A stretch of DNA of 64,000 bases, taken from NCBI RefSeq assembly GCF_002165375.2, contig NZ_CP032134.1, positions 1-64,000 of the forward strand, read 5' to 3'. The first letter of the stretch is position 1. Each line of letters begins with the position of its first letter. The translations under genes and the position numbers were made by a program. The notes beneath the pieces were generated by a model that was not told the DNA's origin, searched no databases, and saw nothing but the letters and a program-made list of their open reading frames with translations. Of this stretch, positions 1-7,672 are shown piece by piece. The stretch is from Acinetobacter chinensis (GTDB lineage: Bacteria > Pseudomonadota > Gammaproteobacteria > Pseudomonadales > Moraxellaceae).

Positions 1-1380
1 ATGCTTTGGACAGACTGCTTGACCCGTTTGCGTCAAGAGTTATCAGGTAATGTCTTTACGATGTGGATAAGACCTTTGGTCGCTGAGGATCAAGGGGATA
101 CACTCCGTCTGTATGCGCCTAATCCTTACTGGACGCGTTATATTCAGGAGCACCATCTTGAGCTGATCACGATCCTTGCGGAACAGTTGTCCGAAGGTCG
201 GGTCCGTAAAGTTGAAATCCAGGTAGATTCACGTCCTGGAGCAATCCTGTCAGCTGCTGAACAACCGGCAACCACAACTGCTGCGCTGGAATCAGTGCCT
301 GTTCCTGTAACGAAGCCTAAAAAAGAAAAAGATGAGGGAAATCTTAAAAACAGTCGAAAGCGTCAGCTGAATCCACTGTTTACTTTTTCTCTTTTTGTTG
401 AAGGCCGTTCCAACCAGATGGCAGCAGAGACCTGCCGTAAAGTTCTGACACAGCTGGGGGCTTCACAGCATAATCCACTGTTTTTATATGGTCCTACAGG
501 TCTGGGTAAAACCCACCTGATGCAGGCTGTCGGTAATGCCTTACTTCAGGCAAAACCGAATGCACGTGTGATGTACATGACTGCAGAAAGTTTTGTACAG
601 GATTTTGTCAGCTCGCTGCAGCAGGGGAAAGTGGAAGAATTTAAAAAGAACTGCCGCTCTCTCGATCTGTTGCTTGTGGATGATATCCATCTCCTGGCAG
701 GCAAAGAAGCCAGTCTTGTAGAGTTTTTCTATACATTCAATGCCTTACTGGATGAATCCAAGCAGATTATTTTAACATCAGACCGTTATCCCAAAGAGTT
801 GACTGAGCTGGATGCACGTCTGGTGTCCCGTTTTTCATGGGGGCTTTCTGTGGGTGTTGAGCCACCTGATATTGAAACCCGGATTGAGATTTTATTAAAA
901 AAAGCTGAAAGCAGTGGTGTTGAACTGCCGCGTAACTGTGCTCTGTTTATTGCGCAGCAGGTGGTGGCAAACGTTCGTGAACTGGAAGGTGCACTGAACA
1001 AAGTTGTTGCCATTTCACGCTTTAAAGGTACGGTGATTGATCTTGATGTTGTCCGTGAATCTTTGAAGGATGTTCTGGCGATACGTGCAAGAACCATCAG
1101 TACTGAGAATATTCAGCGTGTGGTCAGTGAATATTTCCGGATTCCATTAAAAGAGCTGATGGGACCCAAGCGTACCCGTATTTATGCGCGTCCACGCCAG
1201 CTGGCCATGGGGCTTGCACGTGAACTGACCGGAGACAGTTTCCCTGAAATCGGTATGGCATTTGGTGGTCGTGATCACAGTACCGTGATGCATGCCTGTG
1301 AAAAAGTCCTGAGTTTAAGGGATGAAGATCCAATCTTTAATGAAGATTATAAGAATCTGCAGCGTCTGTTACAAAGCTGA
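1..1380 (+). CDS. dnaA: Chromosomal replication initiator protein DnaA
   Basis: DnaA binds DnaA boxes at the origin, melts the DNA and loads the helicase. The 459-residue protein has the full family layout: an N-terminal domain that starts MLWTDCLTRLRQEL, a variable charged linker around residues 80-120, an AAA+ ATPase domain with Walker A GPTGLGKT at residues 164-171 and Walker B LLLVDD near 223-228, and a C-terminal DNA-binding domain with the signature GGRDHSTV near 422-429. The length is normal for the family. The ATG is the first base of the window, so its promoter and ribosome binding site are not visible. It heads the conserved dnaA-dnaN-recF-gyrB cluster. Confidence 0.98.
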   Translation: MLWTDCLTRLRQELSGNVFTMWIRPLVAEDQGDTLRLYAPNPYWTRYIQEHHLELITILAEQLSEGRVRKVEIQVDSRPGAILSAAEQPATTTAALESVPVPVTKPKKEKDEGNLKNSRKRQLNPLFTFSLFVEGRSNQMAAETCRKVLTQLGASQHNPLFLYGPTGLGKTHLMQAVGNALLQAKPNARVMYMTAESFVQDFVSSLQQGKVEEFKKNCRSLDLLLVDDIHLLAGKEASLVEFFYTFNALLDESKQIILTSDRYPKELTELDARLVSRFSWGLSVGVEPPDIETRIEILLKKAESSGVELPRNCALFIAQQVVANVRELEGALNKVVAISRFKGTVIDLDVVRESLKDVLAIRARTISTENIQRVVSEYFRIPLKELMGPKRTRIYARPRQLAMGLARELTGDSFPEIGMAFGGRDHSTVMHACEKVLSLRDEDPIFNEDYKNLQRLLQS

Positions 1381-1406
1381 TTTTTTGATCATATTCTGTT
1401 CTTGCA

Positions 1407-1477
1407 ATGCGGCATATTCTGCCGCATAGTACATAGCTAAAAAATAAATTTACCCAGATTATTTACCGTTATCCAGA
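1407..1477. promoter_or_regulatory. dnaA-dnaN spacer: hairpin and DnaA-box-like site
   Basis: The 113-bp spacer holds a perfect 8-bp stem, ATGCGGCA/TGCCGCAT, at 1407-1414 and 1420-1427 with a 5-nt loop and no T-run. It also holds TTATCCAGA at 1469-1477, which differs from the DnaA box TTATCCACA at one position. The box-like site just before dnaN could let DnaA regulate the downstream genes. This is inference from one degenerate site. Confidence 0.4.
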
Positions 1478-1493
1478 TTTAGAGGAATCCATC

Positions 1494-2642
1494 GTGCGTT
1501 TGAAAATCGCGAAAGAAAGCTTAGTCAATGTGTTGTCACATGTGGTCGGAGCCGTTGAACGTCGCCATACTTTAAATATTCTTTCAAACGTAAAAATTCA
1601 GGCAAATCAACAGGCTTTAACCATTACAGGTTCTGACCTGGAAGTTGAGCTGGTGGCCAGTACCACACTTGCTGAGGGTGCTTGTCTGCAGCCAGGTGAA
1701 ACGACGGTTCCTGCCCGTAAACTGATGGATATCTGTAAATCTTTACCTGCTGCTGCGATTGTGGATCTGCAGATCACTGAAGATCAGCGCTGTATTTTAA
1801 AATCGGGTGCAAGCCGTTTTGTGCTGGGGACTTTGCCTGCTGAAGACTATCCATTACTGACCACTGAAAACACTCAGGGTACTCAGGTTCAGGTGACTGA
1901 ACGTGAGCTGAAACGTCTGTTTGAAAAAACAGCGTTTGCAATGGCGGTTCAGGATGTCCGTTTTTATCTGACTGGTACTCTGCTTGAAATTGATGACAGT
2001 CAGTTGCGTGCAGTCACCACAGATGGTCACCGTCTGGCATTGTGTGAAACACTGGCGTCTTCCAATGCGGGTCAGTTGGTTCAGGCTATTGTGCCACGTA
2101 AAGCCGTGGGTGAATTACAGCGTCTGCTCAGTATTGAAGATGAACAGTTAACCTTGCTGATCGGTCGTGAACTGCTGAATGTCACTATCAGCACTCCAAG
2201 CCGTGATAAAGAGCAGGGTGATATTACGGTCCGTTTCACCACCAAACTGATTGATGGGAAATTCCCGGACTATCGCCGCGTTATTCCTCGTGGTGGCGAC
2301 AAAAAAGTGGTGATCGCGCATGATGTGTTCAAGCAGTCTTTACAGCGTGTTTCGATTTTAAGTAATGAAAAATTACGCGGTGTATTTCTGAATTTTGGTG
2401 CTGATTCTTTACAGTTACGTGCCAATAACCCAGAACAGGACGAAGCTGTTGAAGATCTGGCGATTCAGTATGCAGATACGCCAATGGAAATGTCTTTCAA
2501 TGCACAGTATATTCTTGACGTTTTAAGCGTGCTGGATGGCGATGATGTTGCCATGACCATGACTGAAGCTAATCAGTCTGTACTGGTACAGGATCCGACC
2601 CAGCAGAATCAGACCTATGTGGTCATGCCGATGCGTGTTTAA
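1494..2642 (+). CDS. dnaN: DNA polymerase III beta subunit (sliding clamp)
   Basis: This is the ring-shaped processivity factor of DNA polymerase III, which also recruits other replication and repair proteins. The 382-residue product begins MRLKIAKESLVNVLSHVVGAVERRHTLNILSNV and ends with the family C-terminus QNQTYVVMPMRV. Both match bacterial beta clamps, and the length suits three repeated clamp domains. The start is GTG at 1494, preceded by a purine-rich AGAGGA segment. It lies between dnaA and recF in the standard order. Confidence 0.97.
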   Translation: MRLKIAKESLVNVLSHVVGAVERRHTLNILSNVKIQANQQALTITGSDLEVELVASTTLAEGACLQPGETTVPARKLMDICKSLPAAAIVDLQITEDQRCILKSGASRFVLGTLPAEDYPLLTTENTQGTQVQVTERELKRLFEKTAFAMAVQDVRFYLTGTLLEIDDSQLRAVTTDGHRLALCETLASSNAGQLVQAIVPRKAVGELQRLLSIEDEQLTLLIGRELLNVTISTPSRDKEQGDITVRFTTKLIDGKFPDYRRVIPRGGDKKVVIAHDVFKQSLQRVSILSNEKLRGVFLNFGADSLQLRANNPEQDEAVEDLAIQYADTPMEMSFNAQYILDVLSVLDGDDVAMTMTEANQSVLVQDPTQQNQTYVVMPMRV

Positions 2643-2663
2643 ACAGTCTGCTTTTTAAAAACC

Positions 2664-3746
2664 ATGCATATTACGCGTTTAAATATACAACGTGTCCGAA
2701 ATCTGAAAGCGGTTGCACTCCATGAGTTGCAGCCGTTTAATGTTTTTTATGGGCAGAATGGTTCCGGTAAAACCTCCGTTCTGGAAGCCATTCATCTGCT
2801 GGCAACAGGGCGTTCTTTCCGTACCCATATTCCTAAAAACTATATTCAGCATGATACTGCCGATGCCGTGGTCTTTGCCCAGTCTGCCTCTGAAAAAATA
2901 GGCATGCAGAAACTGCAGAGTGGAGAGCAGCTGATTAAGGTCAATGGTGATTCCATTGCCACACAGGGGCAGCTTGCCCGCATACTGCCGTTACAGCTGA
3001 TTGACCCACAAAGTACAGACATTATTGATCATGGTGCAAAACCCAGAAGACAGCTGCTCGACTGGCTTATGTTTCACGTGGAACCAGAGTTTTATCATGC
3101 ATGGCAGTATTACTCACGTGCATTGAAACAGCGCAACAGTCTGCTGAAGTCACAGCGCAATATTTCCCTGTCAGAACTTGAACCCTGGAATAAAATGCTC
3201 AGTGATTATGGGGAAATTCTGCATTCACAGCGCATGGAAATAGTGGAGCAGTGGAAACAGTATCTGCAGCAGGATCTGGCTCAGTTATTGCCTGATCTGG
3301 ATATTCAGATGGAATACAGCGCAGGGTTCCATGTGGAACATGGACTGGCCAGTGATCTGATTCAGTATCACCAGAAAGATGTGGACAGACGTTATACCGA
3401 ATACGGTCCGCACCGTGCAGATCTGCGTTTTAAAACCCCATTGGGCGATGCTGATACAGTTCTGTCCAGAGGGCAGAAAAAACTGCTGATCATGGCGCTG
3501 AAACTGTCGCAAATTGCCATGTTACATGCCTGTAATAAGGAAACTGTGGTATTATTGGATGATGTGACAGCAGAATTAGATTTAACTGCACAACAGCGAT
3601 TAATTGAACGTCTGAGCCAGTTAGGCAGTCAGGTTTTTATCACCACGCTGGACCAGCAATCAGTAAAAAAACATTTACATGATTTATCTATCTGTTACCG
3701 GTTGTTCCATGTGGAGCAGGGACAGGTTCAGGTTGCTGGGCCATGA
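2664..3746 (+). CDS. recF: DNA replication and repair protein RecF
   Basis: RecF is an SMC-like ATPase that helps load RecA at gaps through the RecFOR pathway. The 360-residue protein has Walker A GQNGSGKT near residue 30, an ABC-type signature LSRGQKKLL near 270 and Walker B VVLLDD near 293. It follows dnaN by 21 bp and is probably cotranscribed. The coding sequence is unusual in containing one exact parS-type palindrome and two near matches. All three are read as the tetrapeptide FHVE, of which only the first (in WLMFHVEP) looks like the conserved family motif. Confidence 0.96.
   Translation: MHITRLNIQRVRNLKAVALHELQPFNVFYGQNGSGKTSVLEAIHLLATGRSFRTHIPKNYIQHDTADAVVFAQSASEKIGMQKLQSGEQLIKVNGDSIATQGQLARILPLQLIDPQSTDIIDHGAKPRRQLLDWLMFHVEPEFYHAWQYYSRALKQRNSLLKSQRNISLSELEPWNKMLSDYGEILHSQRMEIVEQWKQYLQQDLAQLLPDLDIQMEYSAGFHVEHGLASDLIQYHQKDVDRRYTEYGPHRADLRFKTPLGDADTVLSRGQKKLLIMALKLSQIAMLHACNKETVVLLDDVTAELDLTAQQRLIERLSQLGSQVFITTLDQQSVKKHLHDLSICYRLFHVEQGQVQVAGP
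3071..3084. promoter_or_regulatory. parS-type ParB binding site inside recF
   Basis: The 14-mer GTTTCACGTGGAAC is an exact match to the chromosomal parS core GTTYCACGTGRAAC known from other bacteria. ParB binds such sites near the origin to organise and segregate the chromosome. It overlaps codons for a conserved RecF segment, so protein constraint may explain part of the match. Two further exact matches occur in this window. Confidence 0.7.
3326..3339. promoter_or_regulatory. Degenerate parS-like site in recF
   Basis: GTTCCATGTGGAAC matches the parS core at 13 of 14 positions, with T for C at position 7. It lies 242 bp downstream of the exact site in the same gene. A substitution in the central CACGTG may weaken ParB binding, so function is uncertain. 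Confidence 0.35.
3704..3717. promoter_or_regulatory. Second degenerate parS-like site at the 3' end of recF
   Basis: GTTCCATGTGGAGC matches the parS core at 12 of 14 positions. It lies about 80 bp before the gyrB start. Taken alone it would not be called. It is listed because it is the third such motif in one gene. Confidence 0.2.
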
Positions 3747-3798
3747 TTTTATATTTTCGCCAGTTTTGGACAGACCCATTATTTATCAGGGAGAAACC

Positions 3799-6267
3799 AT
3801 GAGTTCAGAAGATCAAGCAGCTTCTCAAACAGAACTAACCACTGAAAAGGCTTATGACTCCTCCAGTATTAAAGTATTACGTGGACTGGATGCGGTACGT
3901 AAACGTCCAGGCATGTATATTGGTGATACAGATGATGGTTCAGGTCTGCATCATATGGTCTTTGAAGTCGTGGATAATGCGATTGATGAAGCACTGGCAG
4001 GACACTGTGATGAGATCATTGTAACCATTCATGAAGATGAATCGGTCAGTGTATCCGATAATGGCCGTGGTATTCCTACCGATATTCACCCTGAGGAAGG
4101 GGTGTCAGCTGCTGAAGTGATTCTGACCATCCTGCATGCAGGCGGTAAGTTTGATGACAACAGCTATAAAGTATCTGGTGGTCTGCACGGCGTAGGCGTG
4201 TCAGTGGTGAATGCACTCTCCAGTAAACTGGAGCTGACCATTCATCGTGCAGGTCATATTCATCAGCAGGAATATAAACACGGCGATCCGGTTTATCCGC
4301 TGCAAGTGATCGGTGACACCACCACATCGGGAACAGTTGTCCGCTTTTGGCCAAGTGCTGAAACCTTCAGTCAGACCATTTTTAACGTGGATATTCTGGC
4401 ACGCCGTTTACGTGAACTGTCATTCCTGAACGCAGGTGTACGCATTGTACTGCGTGATGAGCGTGTGGCACTGGAACATATTTATGACTACGAAGGTGGT
4501 CTGTCTGAGTTTGTTAAATACATCAACCAGGGCAAAACACATCTGAATGAGATTTTCCATTTCACCACACAGGCTGAAAATGGCATTGCTGTGGAAGTGG
4601 CACTGCAATGGAATGACACGTATCAGGAAAATGTACGTTGCTTTACCAATAACATTCCACAGAAAGATGGTGGTACACACCTGGCTGGTTTCCGTGCTGC
4701 ACTGACCCGTGGTCTGAACAGCTATATGGAAAGCGAAAACTTACTGAAAAAAGAGAAAGTTGCTGTATCGGGTGATGATGCCCGTGAAGGTCTGACTGCC
4801 ATTGTTTCAGTGAAAGTGCCTGATCCAAAATTCTCTTCGCAGACCAAAGAAAAACTGGTGTCCAGTGAAGTTAAACCTGCAGTTGAGCAGGCCATGAATA
4901 AATCATTCTCTGAATATCTGCTGGAAAACCCACAGGCTGCCAAGTCCATTGCCGGTAAAATTATTGATGCAGCACGTGCGCGTGATGCAGCACGTAAAGC
5001 CCGTGAAATGACACGCCGTAAGAGTGCGTTGGATATTGCAGGTTTACCAGGGAAACTGGCGGACTGTCAGGAAAAAGATCCAGCACTGTCTGAACTTTAC
5101 CTGGTCGAGGGTGACTCTGCGGGTGGTTCAGCAAAACAGGGCCGTAACCGTAAAATGCAGGCGATTTTACCGTTAAAAGGTAAAATTCTGAACGTGGAAC
5201 GTGCCCGTTTTGACAAAATGATTTCTTCTCAGGAAGTGGGTACGCTGATTACCGCACTGGGTTGTGGTATTGGTCGTGAAGAATATAATCCAGATAAATT
5301 GCGTTACCATAAAATCATCATCATGACCGATGCTGACGTGGACGGTTCACACATCCGTACACTGTTACTGACTTTCTTCTTCCGTCAGATGCCGGAACTT
5401 GTGGAACGTGGTTATATCTATATTGCCCAGCCGCCACTTTATAAGCTGAAAAAAGGCAAACAGGAACAGTACATTAAAGATAATGATGCACTGGAAACTT
5501 ATCTGATTTCCAATGCGATTGATGAGCTGGAACTGCATATCAGTGCAGAAGCACCGGCTATTCGTGGCGAAGCACTGGAAAAAGTGATTTCTGATTATCA
5601 GACTTCACAAAAAAGCTTACAGCGTTTAACTGTGCGTTATCCTGCAAGTCTGCTGGATGGTCTGCTTGGACTGGAAGCATTTAAACTGGATCAGAACCAG
5701 GATGAAAACTATGTGAAACAATGGGCAGAACAGTTACGTGCTGCTATTGAGGCACAGCAACCGGGTTTACGTCCAGAAATTACGCTTGAATCCTTTGAAA
5801 AAGAACTCGTAGATGGTGCGAAAGTGATGCAGTACTGGCCGCGTGTGACCGTATATGTGCATAATTTACCGCATCATTATCTGCTAGATCAGGGTCTGCT
5901 TGCATCGAGTGAATATAAGCGTTTACTGCAGAATTCGAAAAGCTGGTTTACTTTACTCGAAGCAGGTGCTTATTTGCAGAAAGGTGAGCGTAAAATTCAG
6001 GTATCCACTTTCCATCAGGTATGGCAGCAGATTCTGTCCGATTCACGCCGTGGCATGATGATTCAGCGTTATAAAGGTCTGGGTGAGATGAATGCTGAGC
6101 AGCTTTGGGAAACAACGATGGACCCAGAAAACCGCAATATGCTTCAGGTTACAATTCAGGATGCGATTGAAGCTGACCGTATGTTTGCCTGCTTAATGGG
6201 CGATGATGTGGAACCACGCAGAGCCTTTATTGAAGAAAATGCGTTAAATGCTGATATTGATGCTTAA
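3799..6267 (+). CDS. gyrB: DNA gyrase subunit B
   Basis: GyrB is the ATPase subunit of DNA gyrase, which introduces negative supercoils ahead of forks and transcription. The 822-residue protein carries the GHKL ATPase motifs EVVDNAIDEAL and DNGRGIP, then the TOPRIM motifs EGDSAGGSAKQGR and DADVDGSHI, and a C-terminal GyrA-contact region with QRYKGLGEMN. The reading frame stays open upstream to 3679 inside recF. I place the start at the ATG at 3799 because it follows a CAGGGAGAAACC ribosome binding site and gives the normal N-terminus. A strong terminator follows the stop. Confidence 0.97.
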   Translation: MSSEDQAASQTELTTEKAYDSSSIKVLRGLDAVRKRPGMYIGDTDDGSGLHHMVFEVVDNAIDEALAGHCDEIIVTIHEDESVSVSDNGRGIPTDIHPEEGVSAAEVILTILHAGGKFDDNSYKVSGGLHGVGVSVVNALSSKLELTIHRAGHIHQQEYKHGDPVYPLQVIGDTTTSGTVVRFWPSAETFSQTIFNVDILARRLRELSFLNAGVRIVLRDERVALEHIYDYEGGLSEFVKYINQGKTHLNEIFHFTTQAENGIAVEVALQWNDTYQENVRCFTNNIPQKDGGTHLAGFRAALTRGLNSYMESENLLKKEKVAVSGDDAREGLTAIVSVKVPDPKFSSQTKEKLVSSEVKPAVEQAMNKSFSEYLLENPQAAKSIAGKIIDAARARDAARKAREMTRRKSALDIAGLPGKLADCQEKDPALSELYLVEGDSAGGSAKQGRNRKMQAILPLKGKILNVERARFDKMISSQEVGTLITALGCGIGREEYNPDKLRYHKIIIMTDADVDGSHIRTLLLTFFFRQMPELVERGYIYIAQPPLYKLKKGKQEQYIKDNDALETYLISNAIDELELHISAEAPAIRGEALEKVISDYQTSQKSLQRLTVRYPASLLDGLLGLEAFKLDQNQDENYVKQWAEQLRAAIEAQQPGLRPEITLESFEKELVDGAKVMQYWPRVTVYVHNLPHHYLLDQGLLASSEYKRLLQNSKSWFTLLEAGAYLQKGERKIQVSTFHQVWQQILSDSRRGMMIQRYKGLGEMNAEQLWETTMDPENRNMLQVTIQDAIEADRMFACLMGDDVEPRRAFIEENALNADIDA

Positions 6268-6282
6268 CTGAATTAAACACAT

Positions 6283-6318
6283 AAAACCCTGAACAGTTCG
6301 CTGTTCAGGGTTTTTTTT
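6283..6318 (+). terminator. Rho-independent terminator after gyrB
   Basis: A 14-bp perfect stem, AAAACCCTGAACAG with its complement, closes on a TTCG tetraloop and runs into eight T residues. It ends the dnaA-gyrB transcription unit. Confidence 0.9.
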
Positions 6319-6454
6319 GTGAAAAATAATGGTGTATCAGCTGACATCTTTATGATGTATCTCTGTAACGTCATCTAAATTTTATCAAACTGTCTTATTT
6401 TTATGCGACTATCGGATTATTCGACAAATCAGATATAAAACAAGAGGCTGTGAG

Positions 6455-6814
6455 ATGGATAACCAACTTGAACATATCCGTGATATCTGGGTAAATGCAT
6501 TTTTTACAGGAAATTATGATGTGCTTGCGCAATATGAAGATGAATCCTTTCGCGTTGTGTATGAAAAGGAAGGCGTGACGGAGAGTAATTACACCCGTTA
6601 TGAAAAAATTGCTCATGCGGTTAAAAATGGTGTATGGAAGCCTCAGAAACCAGAGATTATGAGTGAGGAGTTTGAATTTAACCGCGATCTGACTGAGTGC
6701 CGGGTTACCCTGGAACTGGAAAATGAACCCACTGTGATACAGGAATCATGGGTTTTTTATGATGAATGGAAAGTGGTGGAACTGCGTTTCTGTAAATCCA
6801 GAAAATTGTCTTAG
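6455..6814 (+). CDS. Hypothetical small protein, possibly NTF2/SnoaL-like
   Basis: This is a 119-residue, acidic, soluble protein with no signal peptide or membrane segment. The start ATG is preceded by AGAGGCTGTGAG, a good ribosome binding site. The alternation of an N-terminal helical region (IRDIWVNAFFTGNYDVLAQYEDESF) with later strand-like segments ending in SWVFYDEWKVVELRF resembles small NTF2-like/DUF4440 proteins. That is a fold-level impression, not a family identification. It sits alone between the gyrB terminator and a long non-coding region. I do not assign a function. Confidence 0.7.
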   Translation: MDNQLEHIRDIWVNAFFTGNYDVLAQYEDESFRVVYEKEGVTESNYTRYEKIAHAVKNGVWKPQKPEIMSEEFEFNRDLTECRVTLELENEPTVIQESWVFYDEWKVVELRFCKSRKLS

Positions 6815-7620
6815 ACATGAAATGACATCGTGAATGGTGTCATATTTGAGTTAAATTGAGCAGATCAGCCTTCTGAGAACATCTTCTCAGATGCATTTTA
6901 TACAGTAAATGCAGATAAAAATATTCAACATAATCAAAATATAAAATTTTTCTCCGTAAAAAGTTTATTCAGGGTGGTTATTTTGAATCAAAAATAGCCA
7001 CTCCTGTCCCTGTTTAAAATGAAAATAATCACTTGTCATTCGTCAGAATTGACGATGTTTTATACAAAACCAGGATAAAATAGCACCAGTAAATACTGTG
7101 GATAACTTAGTTTAAGGCTCTGAAAATACAGTCAATAAGAAAATTTAAACGGGTTGAATAAAAAATTATCCACATCAAATCTCGAAATTTCAGTATCAGA
7201 TCTGATAATCCGTTGAGAGTGACAGACAGGATACCGTTTTTATTTATCCACAAGTTGTTTGCTGGTTTTAATCCCTGCGTTATGAATTTAAAAATATGAA
7301 TGAAATCTGAGTTTCAGCGGGTATTGATCTGATTGGTAACTGGGTTAACAGTCTTTCAGGTTAAATGTCTGACTCAGGGTCACAGGGATATGGATTGATA
7401 CTGTATTTATTTAATAAATGATACTCTTAAGTCAGACTAATTAATATTAAGAATAACTAAAAATGTTCCACGGAAATATATAAATAAAAGTTATTAATTA
7501 AAATAAGTATAATTAAATCAATAAGTTAATTGTTTTTATATTTCAACGTCGAGAGATACCCCAGCGGTTTGCTGACAATCAGGTCTTGCTGAAGACTTCA
7601 TTATTTTTCTACAGACCCAA
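6815..7620. other. AT-rich non-coding region with three DnaA boxes (candidate origin element)
   Basis: No gene fits in this 0.8-kb stretch between convergent genes. It holds three perfect TTATCCACA boxes: 7097-7105 (reverse orientation), 7166-7174 and 7244-7252 (forward). An extremely AT-rich tract follows at about 7400-7540, a plausible unwinding element. A partial parS-like half, TGTTCCACGG, lies at 7464-7473. Box clusters next to an AT-rich tract are typical of oriC. However, the position downstream of gyrB would place dnaA-gyrB against the fork, so an accessory DnaA-binding locus is the alternative. Confidence 0.55.
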
Positions 7621-7646
7621 AAAAAGCCGTTAAATAACGGCTTTTT
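7621..7646 (-). terminator. Terminator of the ABC-F gene
   Basis: AAAAAGCCGTTA and its perfect complement are separated by AA, with T-runs on both sides, so it can act in both directions. It lies 26 bp beyond the stop of the minus-strand ABC-F gene. Confidence 0.85.
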
Positions 7647-7672
7647 AAGTGGAATAGACTGACTGGAATGAC

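Noticed and set aside
3679..3798. 40-codon N-terminal extension of gyrB
   Set aside because: It overlaps the end of recF, has no ribosome binding site and is not part of GyrB; the ATG at 3799 has a strong site.
7464..7478. TGTTCCACGGAAATA as a parS site in the candidate origin region
   Set aside because: Only the left half matches; the central CACGTG is broken, so it is not called as a site.
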